DNA from: Methanocella arvoryzae MRE50
GTDB taxonomy: Archaea > Halobacteriota > Methanocellia > Methanocellales > Methanocellaceae
Direction: 5' to 3'
Assembly (NCBI RefSeq): GCF_000063445.1
Contig: NC_009464.1
Location: 1,860,001 to 1,924,000, forward strand
DNA length: 64,000 bases
The position numbers were made by a program, and so were the translations under genes. Positions 7,979 to 16,001 of the stretch are shown piece by piece. The notes under the pieces are model-generated. The model worked only from the letters and a program-made list of their open reading frames with translations. It ran no database searches and was not told where the DNA came from. Numbering within the stretch: the first letter of the stretch is position 1; each line of letters begins with the position of its first letter.

Positions 7979-8644
7979 CTAAACCCATCCTTTCTGTACC
8001 CAGTACAGGTAGTCGTGGGCCCACTTTTCCTTGTTGGCCTTGATCGACTCTCCGAACACTTCCCGGTTCCTCCTGTGGACAGCCTCCTGCTCGGGGTAGG
8101 TACGCCGCTCCCGGATCGCTATTACCAGGTCTTTGCCCAGGAGGTATGCTTGTTCGACGGCATCGTTGATCGAGCCGGGGTGCTGGCCTATGGCGGCTAC
8201 GGCTTTGCCTACGACGGTGGCTCCGCAGCTGACCAGGAACTTGTTCATGTAGTCTGCGACCAGTTCAGCGCCGCTGCTGCCCGTGGTGCACACCGCCATG
8301 CCGTGCTTGCCGCTGAACTGCTGGCAGTGGATGGCATCGCTCATGCGGTCCATCAGCGTCTTCATCTGGCCGGTGACGCCGTCCATGTACGACGGGCTGC
8401 CCAGGATGAGGCCGTCTGCCTTGAGCATCTTCTCCATCACGTAGGAAAAATCGTCGTCCTGCTCGCACCTGCCCCGGCGGTAGCAGGCGCCGCAGCCCTT
8501 GCAAAAGCCGATCCGCAGCCGGGTGGCATCGATGATCTCGGTATCCGCCCCCTCCTGACAGGCTCCTTCGATGGCGGCTTCCATGAGCCGCAGCGTCGAG
8601 CTGTTCTTGCCCCGTGGGCTGCCGATGATGCCGGTGACCTTCAT
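7979..8644 (-). CDS. iron-sulfur flavoprotein (Isf family)
   Basis: This NADPH-dependent FMN reductase-fold protein begins MKVTGIIGSPRGKNSSTL, which forms the flavin phosphate loop. It carries a compact cluster motif CX2CX2CX5C (C48, C51, C54, C60) characteristic of Isf proteins, which pass electrons from ferredoxin to small oxidants such as O2 or H2O2 in methanogens. SPSYMDGVTGQMKTLMDR matches the family. An in-frame ATG 33 bp upstream is less likely because the flavodoxin fold starts at MKV. A second family member is encoded at 53217. The electron partner is not shown by context. Confidence 0.85.
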   Translation of the reverse strand: MKVTGIIGSPRGKNSSTLRLMEAAIEGACQEGADTEIIDATRLRIGFCKGCGACYRRGRCEQDDDFSYVMEKMLKADGLILGSPSYMDGVTGQMKTLMDRMSDAIHCQQFSGKHGMAVCTTGSSGAELVADYMNKFLVSCGATVVGKAVAAIGQHPGSINDAVEQAYLLGKDLVIAIRERRTYPEQEAVHRRNREVFGESIKANKEKWAHDYLYWVQKGWV

Positions 8645-8741
8645 ACTTATAAAAGTAGACTTCTGCGCATATAGCACTTATGGTGCCGGCATACTCCGAA
8701 TTATGTGCAACTCTGATAAAATAAGGCTTCTGTGACGGCCT

Positions 8742-9158
8742 TCAGGCCATCACTTCCTTGCTGAACGGCTCGAGCTTACCGATCATACTCTTGTACTTCC
8801 TGATGCCGTCTGCCAGCCCGTTGTCCTCTGAGAGGACGTGTACCTGGTCGATGACGTCGTCTTCGGACTTCGCGTTGGCGAAGTGCAGCGTGGTCTCTCC
8901 CCCGCTCTCGATCAGCACGAACTTGCCGTTCATAATCGTCACCAGTCCGCATGCCTGTAACGGCGTCGGGGCGATCTCTTCCAGCACGTCGTCGTCCCCG
9001 GTGCAGACGTAGACGCCTCTGGTGTTTAGCCTGTCGGAGAACTTGACCACTTTGATACTTTCGATCTGCTTGACGCTCTGCTCGAGATCCTTGCGGATGT
9101 TCTCAGTGATGTTATATGTCAGTACAGTCCTGGGGGTGGTAGCAAATTGGGTCATCAT
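8742..9158 (-). CDS. hypothetical protein, about 138 residues
   Basis: This soluble protein has no recognised family. Alternating strands and helices (TPRTVLTYNITENIRKDLEQ, GVYVCTGDDDVLEE, FVLIESGGETTLHFAN) suggest a compact alpha/beta fold. The ATG chosen follows GGAGAAGG on the minus strand; a TTG 33 bp upstream also keeps the frame open. It lies head to head with the PAS-GAF gene across a long AT-rich spacer. Confidence 0.6.
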   Translation of the reverse strand: MMTQFATTPRTVLTYNITENIRKDLEQSVKQIESIKVVKFSDRLNTRGVYVCTGDDDVLEEIAPTPLQACGLVTIMNGKFVLIESGGETTLHFANAKSEDDVIDQVHVLSEDNGLADGIRKYKSMIGKLEPFSKEVMA

Positions 9159-9586
9159 GGCTTTAACCTTCTCCGATTTTACGGATTTCAAGTCATAGGT
9201 GTCCCCTTATGTTCTTTAAACCTGTGTTATCGCATCACGGAAAAGACACTGGCCCTCCGCGGTTGTGATCGTTATAGCGTGCGTTTTCCGCGGAAAATGC
9301 AGGTTTGAGGCCTACGCATGCCGATTATTGAAATCGGCTTACGTCTCCCCTATTTTAATTATATTAATCATATTATAATTATGTTCATATACGTGCTGCT
9401 GAGGATTGTAGTTCGAAGGTAGCACAGTAACTGGCGCTGGTGAAAAGGATAACACCACAGTTATTAGCCTTGGGTGCAGATCACCTTATAAAATATAATA
9501 AATTCATCATTAAATTTTGTGAATGAATAATAAATGGTCTTATTAAACCACTTATCAGCATTAACATTACCAGTGGAGTGTCTGAC
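9159..9586. other. intergenic region with small hairpins
   Basis: This spacer between divergent genes holds TTTTCCGCGGAAAA (a perfect 14-base palindrome near 9283-9296), a GCCGATT/AATCGGC hairpin near 9322-9340, and AT-rich stretches (for example CACCTTATAAAATATAATAAA near 9482) that supply a TATA box for the PAS-GAF gene. No gene is supported here. Confidence 0.5.
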
Positions 9587-10579
9587 ATGAAATACGACGT
9601 AGAAACAAGAGAGGGCATTACTCGCGAAAAGGGTGCTGCGAAGCCGGGAGAAAGGGCGGGCCAAACGGGATGCGAGGACCGGGTGCGATTCCTGGAGGGC
9701 ATACTGGGCAATACCGACGACGGAATCATCGCCCTCGATCACTCAGGAACCGTATCTTACATGAACCCGGCCGCATCCAGGATGTTCGGCTTCAGCTCAC
9801 CCGACGAGGGCATCAAAATGATGAGGGACCCGGCGGTCTTCGAAGCCCGGTACTCTGACGGGCGGGCAGTGCCTGCCAGCGACGTCCCCCTCGCCCGGGC
9901 GGGCAGAGGCATGGATTACCGGGACGAAGAGCTGATCATGAAGCGCAGAGATACCGGCAGGGAGTTCACAGGCTCCTACTCCAGCCATCCCGTCCGGGAT
10001 GAAAGCGGCAGGCTGCTCTCCAGTGTGGTGACAGTCCGCGACCTCTCGGGAAGGACGGGAGCGACCACACGGGGAGTCACAAATCTGCCGGCGATGCTGA
10101 GCACCATCGCTGCCAGCATCCCCCGGGTCGTCATGGCCAACCGGTGCGACATAGTCCTGTACGACGAAAAGGACCGCTCCTTCACTCCTGTCGAGGCGAT
10201 GTGGCCGGAACGGGAAACGGAAAAAGGGACAAGGCGCGAAGACCGCATGACCTGCATCTCAGCGGAAGACGAGCAGTTGTTCACCCGGAGGGTGATGGAG
10301 ACGAAGAAGCCCCTGATAGTAGAGGACACCAAGGAAAATCCTCTGTGCACAGCAAACCGGCACATGATCGAGCGGCTGGGCATCAAGTCCGTGGTAGTCC
10401 TGCCTCTCATGGACCGGGAACACTTCCTCGGCTCGATGATCCTCGACTCTAACCTGAGCGCCAGAGACTTCTCCGACCAGAGCATGGATACTCTCAACCT
10501 GATCGCGAGGACCGTATCCGCGATGATCGCCGAGGCTAAGGAACGGGAGGGGAAACCCGCCGCAACAGCCCACAGATAA
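9587..10579 (+). CDS. PAS-GAF sensory protein without output domain
   Basis: A PAS domain (about residues 30-150, GILGNTDDGIIALDHSGTVSY at its beginning) is followed by a GAF domain (about 165-320, including IVLYDEKDRSF and VVLPLMDREHFLGSMILDS). There is no kinase, HTH or cyclase domain, so it probably binds a ligand or cofactor and acts through protein contacts. The chosen ATG stands 8 bases after GTGGAG; a GTG three codons earlier is possible. No partner kinase is adjacent. The nearest histidine kinase is about 23 kb away and need not be related. Confidence 0.8.
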   Translation: MKYDVETREGITREKGAAKPGERAGQTGCEDRVRFLEGILGNTDDGIIALDHSGTVSYMNPAASRMFGFSSPDEGIKMMRDPAVFEARYSDGRAVPASDVPLARAGRGMDYRDEELIMKRRDTGREFTGSYSSHPVRDESGRLLSSVVTVRDLSGRTGATTRGVTNLPAMLSTIAASIPRVVMANRCDIVLYDEKDRSFTPVEAMWPERETEKGTRREDRMTCISAEDEQLFTRRVMETKKPLIVEDTKENPLCTANRHMIERLGIKSVVVLPLMDREHFLGSMILDSNLSARDFSDQSMDTLNLIARTVSAMIAEAKEREGKPAATAHR

Positions 10580-10674
10580 CTGCCCGGCCTTGTCTGTCGT
10601 CCCCGGTATCATCGCCATGCACTTATATAGCTCAAACGACATATCTGCATAAGAATATTTCAGGAGCATTATAC

Positions 10675-11379
10675 ATGGCAAAGCTTACTGTATTAGCGAT
10701 CGGTGCCCACGCCGATCCTTTTGATATGCCGTACCAGTGCGGCGGCACGCTGGCAAAGCTCGCCAAAGCAGGAAACAGAGTAATATGCGTGTCTTCCTGC
10801 GAAGAGAACCAGGAAGAGGCAACCCGGGTAGCCACAGTCCTGGGCTGCGAAACCATGTTCCTCGACCTCGAGGAGGGCGAGATCCAGAACGACACCGAGA
10901 CCGTACACAAGATCGTCGAGCTTATCCGGTCGACAAGGCCCGACATAGTGATCACCCACCAGCCCACCGACTACAACCCGGACCACCGGGCCCTGTCCCA
11001 GGCAGTCCTGGGCGCCTGCCTGCTCGCGAGGGTGGGAGAGGTCAAGACCAGGCATGAGCCCTACAAGGTGCCCTGCCTGTACTACTCCGAGACCTCAAGC
11101 GGGGTAAACTCCACTGCAGACATCTACGTCGACATCGGGAGCACCTTCGAGACCAAGATCAAGGCGCTGAAAGAACACAAGAGCCTGTACGAGAAAGAGG
11201 GCGTCGAACACCTCGGCAGCATAGAGCACCTCATCGAGCGGGAGGAAGCCACCGCGAGGTACAGGGGCATGCAGGTCGAGATCGAGTACGCAGAGGCCTT
11301 CTCCCGGGCGGTCAACTACCGGGTCATGCGCGCGTTCAGCACGCTGCCCTTCCCGGATGTGGAAGTCCATAACGAGTAA
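10675..11379 (+). CDS. PIG-L/LmbE-family zinc-dependent deacetylase
   Basis: The family removes N-acetyl groups from sugars or related substrates using zinc. The N terminus AIGAHADPFDMPYQCGGTL corresponds to the AHPDD metal motif, here AHAD with alanine in place of proline and PF after the aspartate. The second motif HQPTDYNPDHRA supplies further ligands. The protein has 234 residues. AGGAGC lies 9 bases ahead of the ATG, with TTATATAG further up. The substrate is unknown. The altered first motif leaves one canonical aspartate missing, so catalytic competence should not be assumed. Confidence 0.82.
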   Translation: MAKLTVLAIGAHADPFDMPYQCGGTLAKLAKAGNRVICVSSCEENQEEATRVATVLGCETMFLDLEEGEIQNDTETVHKIVELIRSTRPDIVITHQPTDYNPDHRALSQAVLGACLLARVGEVKTRHEPYKVPCLYYSETSSGVNSTADIYVDIGSTFETKIKALKEHKSLYEKEGVEHLGSIEHLIEREEATARYRGMQVEIEYAEAFSRAVNYRVMRAFSTLPFPDVEVHNE

Positions 11380-11394
11380 CCCTCAAAGCTGCTC

Positions 11395-11620
11395 AGGAGT
11401 GGCGTACAGGGTAACCATTTGAGGAGATCTTGCTGATGAGTGGTGTACAGGGGAACCATTCGAGAAGCCATTGATGATGAGTGGTGTACAGGGGAACCTT
11501 TTGGTAAAAGGTTCCCCTTGCACCCCTCCAAAACAACCTTTTTTAATGCCCTTCGGGCTTGCTTCGGTGTCGAGTGTCAGGAAAACCTTTTTTGGAAAAA
11601 GGTTTTCCGACGGCCTTTCG
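11395..11620. repeat. tandem GGTGTACAGGGGAACC units and two hairpins beside tRNA-Arg
   Basis: Three imperfect copies of a unit of about 40-47 bases start with GAGTGGYGTACAGGG and AACC. The last runs into a perfect-looking hairpin (GGGGAACCTTTT / AAAAGGTTCCCC). A second hairpin, GGAAAACCTTTTT / AAAAAGGTTTTCC, follows near 11579-11608. The block fills the space between a plus-strand gene and a minus-strand tRNA that converge, so it may end both transcripts. Confidence 0.75.
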
Positions 11621-11633
11621 AAAAACTTTAAAG

Positions 11634-11705
11634 CGCCCCGACTGGGATTCGAACCCAGGTCTAAAGCTCCGCAGGCTTCAAGGATATCCACTACCCTATC
11701 GGGGC
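11634..11705 (-). tRNA. tRNA-Arg (anticodon GCG)
   Basis: On the minus strand the acceptor stem GCCCCGA pairs with TCGGGGC. The T arm contains GGTTCGAATCC between CCTGG-type stem strands. The anticodon stem GAAGC/GCTTT encloses the loop CTGCGGA, which gives anticodon GCG and reads CGC and CGU arginine codons. No intron is seen and CCA is not encoded. It is followed by the hairpin block that also faces the PIG-L gene. Confidence 0.88.
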
Positions 11706-12260
11706 ACGTCTCTGTAAAACGGCGCGGAAGTTGCGTTCCACATAATGTGCTCATCATTACATAAACTTATCGCCGCCATGGCGCAGGCGGGGGATATGGC
11801 CTGGGACCGCTCTGGGGGGTGCTCTGGCAAGCATCCCGGGCTGCTCAAGTCCCCCTGATATTATTCGGTAATAACACGAAACAAGCCTAATTTTTAGCAT
11901 GTTAATGATATAAGCCTTAATAAGTGGTACTTTAAAGGAATCAGACGTACGATAAAGCTACAATTGCCCATCCGAGCTACTGTAAAGTTTTAAAATTTCT
12001 GCAATGGCAAGTATCGTTTTATATTCACCTGACTATTAACAGCTTGTAGTGCGAAGGGCGCGGACCGCTCATACTCGCGCAAGGCAACCGTATAAAGGCA
12101 ATCGCGCGGCTGTCTTTAGTATACCCCCGAATTAACCCCCAGATGCGAGCGCGGCGGGCCCCGCATTACTTTGCACAATTCTTACGATCACGATTCAGTT
12201 CCAAATTTTGGAGGGGTATTTGCAGCAGGCCTCATCAAGAGGCCTGCGAAAAAACTTCTT
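11706..12260. other. intergenic region, no gene supported
   Basis: About 550 bases upstream of the tRNA and downstream of the minus-strand DUF2225 gene. A strong stem GCAGGCCTC/GAGGCCTGC at 12225-12247 lies just after the DUF2225 stop and could protect or end its message. TATA-like sequences (TTTTATATTC near 12017) occur, and GC-rich words around 12045-12115 could belong to an unrecognised RNA. No open frame here looks coding. Confidence 0.45.
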
Positions 12261-12908
12261 TTACAGTATGTCCTTCGGGTCTGCGAGCTGACGCTCTGCG
12301 ATCTCGGCCACTTTCGGGTCTCCGCCGCCGATCCTGACGGTCTCTATGGCCTTCCTGTACCACTCTTTTGCCATATCCGGGTTCCCGAGGCGCCGGTACA
12401 GGTCGCCCAGGATATACGTGTAGAGCGCCTTATTTTCTCCCTGCGCCTCCCCTGCCTGAATGCCCCTCTCGAAGAACTCCGCCGCCCTGGCGAGGAAAAA
12501 TTTCTCCTTTTCCGGCTCGTTTCTGGTACGGTGGCACCACGCGCCCATCTGGTATATCCGGCCCAGCGCCAGCGGGGTGGCGCCCTGCCATTCGGCGCAT
12601 AGCGCCACGAGGTAATAGTGCCCGTTAGTCTCGATCTTTCTGGCCCTGACCTCAGGGGTGATGACGTCGGCCACCTTCTGCCTGAACTCCTCGGTGAAAG
12701 CCTGCGGGGAGGCAAAGTCACCGTCGAAGCCGGAGAAGCCGCAGTTCGTGCAGGTGTGGGCGAAGTTGCAGACCGGCTGCGCTCCGGCGGCCTCCCGGTA
12801 GAAATCGGAGTGGAGCGGCCCGAAAGAGTTGCTGGATGTGACCAGATTGGTCTCGAACACGTTGTTGCAGAGCGGACAGGTAAAGGTATGAGGCTGAACG
12901 GTGGTCAT
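12261..12908 (-). CDS. DUF2225-like protein: zinc ribbon plus TPR-like helices
   Basis: The N terminus carries a CxxC pair (C11, C14; TCPLCNNVFET) and a second knuckle in HTCTNCGFSGF, as in DUF2225 proteins. The C-terminal half forms TPR-like helices (ALYTYILGDLYRRLGNPDMAKEWYRKA). The length of 215 residues is usual. Such proteins are widespread but without a settled function; zinc binding and protein-protein contact are inferred. It has its own AT-rich upstream region shared with the divergent regulator gene. Confidence 0.75.
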   Translation of the reverse strand: MTTVQPHTFTCPLCNNVFETNLVTSSNSFGPLHSDFYREAAGAQPVCNFAHTCTNCGFSGFDGDFASPQAFTEEFRQKVADVITPEVRARKIETNGHYYLVALCAEWQGATPLALGRIYQMGAWCHRTRNEPEKEKFFLARAAEFFERGIQAGEAQGENKALYTYILGDLYRRLGNPDMAKEWYRKAIETVRIGGGDPKVAEIAERQLADPKDIL

Positions 12909-13089
12909 GCCATGAATTTAAGTTTCTAAGGGTTAAAAACCTATGCAGCCGCCCCGGTGAAGCGCACAGTGGCGGTCTGAAGGGCCTGATGCGTGCAAGC
13001 ACATGTAGATTCCGAATTCGTGAAACCATCACGATTATTCATTAATTTTTTATACCTTAAGCATCTAATCTAAACACTAGTGGTCATCA

Positions 13090-13998
13090 GTGGACGCGCT
13101 CGACTTCCGTATACTGGGTCTCTTGCTTAGAAACGCCCGGCTCTCCTATGAGTCCATGGCTGCCGAGTTAGGGGTGTCCGAAGGCGTCATCATCAACCGC
13201 GTCTTCCTGATGTGGGATGCAGGCGTGATCAGCGAGTACCGCACCAGGGTCAGCCCCCTGCTGTTCGGCTGCAGGCCGGCGATTGTCCTGGCGGAGGCTT
13301 ACCGCTCCTACTGTAAGCAGAAAGACGTCAGGGCGCTGCGCACCGTCGACCGGATCACCCAGATCGTGGAGACCACGAGCAAAATCTATTCGGCATACGT
13401 CCTGTTCCGGGATGATCAGGACCTCAGGGACACGGTGGACCTGATCCGGGCGAAGGTCAGCCCGTCGAGGATTACAAGTATTCTCCAGCCGCACGAGCCT
13501 GTGCCATCTGTGCAGTTGACAGGCCAGGACTGGAAGATCGTGGAGTATCTCATGGACGACCCCCGGGCAGCGGAGGATAAGATGGCCCGGGACCTCGGAG
13601 TTCCGGAGCGATCGCTGAACCGGCGCATGGAAAAGCTCCTGACCGGAGGCGCGTTCTCCCACACGATCGTCATCCAGCCCGGCATGTTCCAGGGCATGAC
13701 CTCTAACCGCCTCTACATCGTTTTCAAGGGCGGGGACGAGCACGATCGAAAGACTATCGTAGACAGCATCGAGAACAAGTGGAACATGCTGCGCCTGGAC
13801 GCGCCGGACGGCGTCGTCATCGACGTGTATGGCAAGACAAGGAAGGACATCTACGACGACCTCAAAAACCTCAAAAGCCACGAAGCGGTCGGGGAGACGT
13901 TCTACACACTGCCCTCCCGCATAGTCTCAAACGATCTGCTGGTGAGGCGGAAGGTCATCGAGGCGGTGTTCAGCACCGATTCGCTCCGGGGGCTATAG
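13090..13998 (+). CDS. Lrp/AsnC-like transcription regulator with two winged-helix regions
   Basis: The first 60 residues (LDFRILGLLLRNARLSYES, then AAELGVSEGVIINRVF) form an Lrp-type winged helix. A second one lies near 145-205 (WKIVEYLMDDPRAAEDK, ARDLGVPERSLNRRM). The rest resembles the ligand-binding alpha/beta modules linked to such domains. A GTG start follows a TATA-like TTTTTTATACC about 40 bases upstream. Duplicated HTH-ligand modules are common in methanogen regulators. The target is unknown; nothing nearby shows a clear shared operator. Confidence 0.75.
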   Translation: MDALDFRILGLLLRNARLSYESMAAELGVSEGVIINRVFLMWDAGVISEYRTRVSPLLFGCRPAIVLAEAYRSYCKQKDVRALRTVDRITQIVETTSKIYSAYVLFRDDQDLRDTVDLIRAKVSPSRITSILQPHEPVPSVQLTGQDWKIVEYLMDDPRAAEDKMARDLGVPERSLNRRMEKLLTGGAFSHTIVIQPGMFQGMTSNRLYIVFKGGDEHDRKTIVDSIENKWNMLRLDAPDGVVIDVYGKTRKDIYDDLKNLKSHEAVGETFYTLPSRIVSNDLLVRRKVIEAVFSTDSLRGL

Positions 13999-14104
13999 CC
14001 GCCGGCGGTTCCCGGCAACTTTGCGGCTAAAGACACATAATTCGTAAATCGTCTGCTTGCTGTAATATAACCAGGCCGGTAGATACCTGTGCAGGTGATT
14101 TATC

Positions 14105-14227
14105 ATGGAAGACCACATCGCTCCAGACGGATCAGGCCTGACTTGCAAGTGCGGAGAGCCACTCAAGGAGGGCCGCTGCCCCGGATGCGGCATGGCCCCG
14201 GATGACTGCAAGTGCCAGCACAAGTAA
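14105..14227 (+). CDS. 40-residue zinc-ribbon miniprotein
   Basis: A very short gene with a textbook ribosome binding site: AGGTGATTT stands directly ahead of the ATG. The product has seven cysteines, arranged CKCG, CPGCG and DDCKC, enough for one or two zinc sites. It ends HK and contains no hydrophobic segment. TGTAATATAACC about 35 bases upstream may be the promoter. It is too short for most gene finders. Function is unknown; small zinc-ribbon proteins of this kind often bind nucleic acid or larger partners. Confidence 0.8.
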   Translation: MEDHIAPDGSGLTCKCGEPLKEGRCPGCGMAPDDCKCQHK

Positions 14228-14265
14228 TGGGGTAACCGGCGGGCCCGGCCGGGCCCGTCCTTATC

Positions 14266-14706
14266 TCAGTAATCGTCGACCATGTGGCCGGTGTACTTCG
14301 GGGTGGAGTTGATGTCTCGGGCCTGCAGGTACTCGTAAAGCCTGCGGTCGAGGCTGTCGAAGCCAACCAGATACGTGGCTGACTGGTCGATCATCAGGGA
14401 AAAGAAGCCCTCCTCCTCGGCGAAGGCTATGACTGGCTTCCCCGCCGAGAAAGCATATCCCATCTCCCAGATAGTACCGGCATCCCTGCCGTCGAGTACG
14501 GCGAATACTCCGTCGCTCCTCCGGATCTCCTCGCACAGGAGCCTGAACCGCCGGCTTTTCTCTTCCGGCTTCCTCAGGTCTATCCTCTGGTTCCTGTGAG
14601 ATGTACTATATACCTCGAAGCCCAGGTCTTCCAGCCTGGCCTTCACTTTATCCAGCCTCTCTACCTCTTCGTCGTCGAAAAACGGCCCTGCCAGGAATAG
14701 TCTCAT
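14266..14706 (-). CDS. nucleoside 2-deoxyribosyltransferase-like protein
   Basis: The product of 146 residues begins MRLFLAGPFFDDEE, the substrate loop of the family, and continues with SDGVFAVLDGRDAGTIWEMGYAF, which holds the catalytic-type aspartates and glutamate. Family members exchange or hydrolyse bases on nucleosides or nucleotides. The frame stays open far upstream, but the MRLFLAGP start matches the fold, and the palindromic operator lies just ahead of it. It is divergent from the FmdE-ABC operon and could share its control region. Confidence 0.82.
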   Translation of the reverse strand: MRLFLAGPFFDDEEVERLDKVKARLEDLGFEVYSTSHRNQRIDLRKPEEKSRRFRLLCEEIRRSDGVFAVLDGRDAGTIWEMGYAFSAGKPVIAFAEEEGFFSLMIDQSATYLVGFDSLDRRLYEYLQARDINSTPKYTGHMVDDY

Positions 14707-14730
14707 AATATCATCGAGTATCGTTTGATT

Positions 14731-14761
14731 ATTTAACACGTTTTTTATAAACGTGTTAAAT
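14731..14761. promoter_or_regulatory. 13-bp-arm palindromic operator over a TATA box
   Basis: ATTTAACACGTTT and AAACGTGTTAAAT are exact reverse complements separated by five bases (TTTAT). A TATA-like TTTTTTATAAA spans the centre. The site lies between the deoxyribosyltransferase-like gene and the FmdE-ABC transporter operon. A dimeric repressor binding here would block TBP. A metal-responsive DtxR- or Fur-type regulator is an inference from the operon content. Confidence 0.75.
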
Positions 14762-14808
14762 CGTATGAAAATAGTAAGATTTAAGCTTTTGCAAGACGAG
14801 TTATCCGC

Positions 14809-15249
14809 ATGCACGACATGCCAGGCTGTAAATATACGCACATGGACAGGGAGTACTCCATCGAAGATCTGGCCGCCTTCCACGGTCACCTCGGCCCGTA
14901 CATCGTCCTCGGATACCGCATCGGCCGGTACGCTAGAGAGTATTTCTGCGACGACGCTTTCCAGATGCACGCCGTGGTCGGCTGCTCTGGCACTCCGCCT
15001 CAGTCGTGCCTCGCCGACGGCGTCCAGATCGGCAGCGGCTGCACCACTGGCAAGAGGAACCTCGAGCTGCGGGTCAGCGACTCGATCGCGTGCGAGTTTA
15101 CATCCGCCGAAGGGAAGAAGATGGTGATCAGGCCGAAGCCTTTGAAGTTCCCTCCCCGGGGCGAGGACTACTTCCACCAGATCGAGCAGCTTGCCGTCGA
15201 CATGTACCGCATGGACGACACAGAGCTGTTCGAAGTCAGCTCCCAGTAG
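14809..15249 (+). CDS. FmdE-family protein leading a metal ABC transporter operon
   Basis: The sequence matches the FmdE domain: HGHLGPYIVLGYRIG near residue 25, then VVGCSGTPPQSCLADGVQ and IGSGCTTGKRN. FmdE proteins were named from formylmethanofuran dehydrogenase operons, but many stand alone and are thought to bind metal. Conserved histidines and cysteines (H25, H27 and the C-rich turns) could bind it. The gene is 12 bp ahead of an ABC ATPase, permease and binding protein of the zinc/manganese type, which supports a metal-handling role. In-frame ATGs at codons 4 and 12 are alternatives for the start; no strong ribosome binding site decides. Confidence 0.8.
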   Translation: MHDMPGCKYTHMDREYSIEDLAAFHGHLGPYIVLGYRIGRYAREYFCDDAFQMHAVVGCSGTPPQSCLADGVQIGSGCTTGKRNLELRVSDSIACEFTSAEGKKMVIRPKPLKFPPRGEDYFHQIEQLAVDMYRMDDTELFEVSSQ

Positions 15250-15261
15250 GCAAGGTCCTCC

Positions 15262-15999
15262 ATGATCGAGCTGGACGGCATCTACACGGCTTACGAGGGC
15301 GGCGATCGGCCCGTCATCAGAGACCTCTCGCTGCGGATCGGCAAAGGCGAGTTCGTGATCATCGGCGGCCCCAACGGCGCGGGCAAGACCACGCTGCTCG
15401 AGTCGATCAACGGCATGGTCAGGGTTACCCATGGAAGTGCCAGGGTATGCGGGATCGACGTCCGCAGGGCGGGCTGCGAAGTGAGGAAACGAGTCGGGTA
15501 CGTCATCCAGAACTTTTCCTTCGATCCGTTCACTCCCTTCACAGTGGAGCAGGCCGTCATGATGGGCCGGTACGGCAGGCTGGGCATGTTGCGTCGCCCG
15601 GGAAAGGCAGACTTTGACGCCGCCGAGCGTGCCATCCGGCTCGTGGGCATCGAAGACCTGACGCACAAGCCGATCGGAACCTTGAGCGGCGGCCAGCAGC
15701 AGAAGACGCTGATCGCCCAGAACCTGGCCAAAGAGCCGGACGTCCTACTGCTGGACGAGCCTTTCAGCAACCTCGACTTTCAGGCGAGGGAGTTCGTTTC
15801 CGGCATCCTGAGCGGCCTGGTGGAGAAAGGCACGCCGGTAGTGATTGTCTCTCACGCGTTCGACGACCTGCCGGACCGGGACATCCGTATGATCATCATG
15901 GAGGACGGCCAGGTCAAGGGCGACATTACCTGCGCCCCCGCCGAAGTGAAGGACGTGGTCCGTTTCTCGATCGGCCGCTCAGCCGTGGCGGTGAACTGA
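15262..15999 (+). CDS. ABC transporter ATPase, metal uptake (ZnuC-like)
   Basis: This nucleotide-binding subunit powers import by the permease encoded next. Walker A is GPNGAGKTT at 36-44, the signature LSGGQ at 141-145 and Walker B LLLDEP at 162-167. A histidine switch occurs in IVSHAF. The size of 245 residues is normal. The permease begins 3 bp after the stop, so translation is probably coupled. The nature of the permease and binding protein points to zinc, manganese or a related ion. Confidence 0.9.
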   Translation: MIELDGIYTAYEGGDRPVIRDLSLRIGKGEFVIIGGPNGAGKTTLLESINGMVRVTHGSARVCGIDVRRAGCEVRKRVGYVIQNFSFDPFTPFTVEQAVMMGRYGRLGMLRRPGKADFDAAERAIRLVGIEDLTHKPIGTLSGGQQQKTLIAQNLAKEPDVLLLDEPFSNLDFQAREFVSGILSGLVEKGTPVVIVSHAFDDLPDRDIRMIIMEDGQVKGDITCAPAEVKDVVRFSIGRSAVAVN

Positions 16000-16001
16000 A
16001 G

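Noticed and set aside
11383-11764. Open frames on both strands over the tandem repeat and tRNA-Arg
   Set aside because: They consist of the repeat units, the hairpins and the tRNA itself.
14707-15666. Long minus-strand frame joined to the deoxyribosyltransferase-like gene
   Set aside because: The upstream 320 codons are antisense to the FmdE and ABC ATPase genes. The real protein starts at MRLFLAGP.
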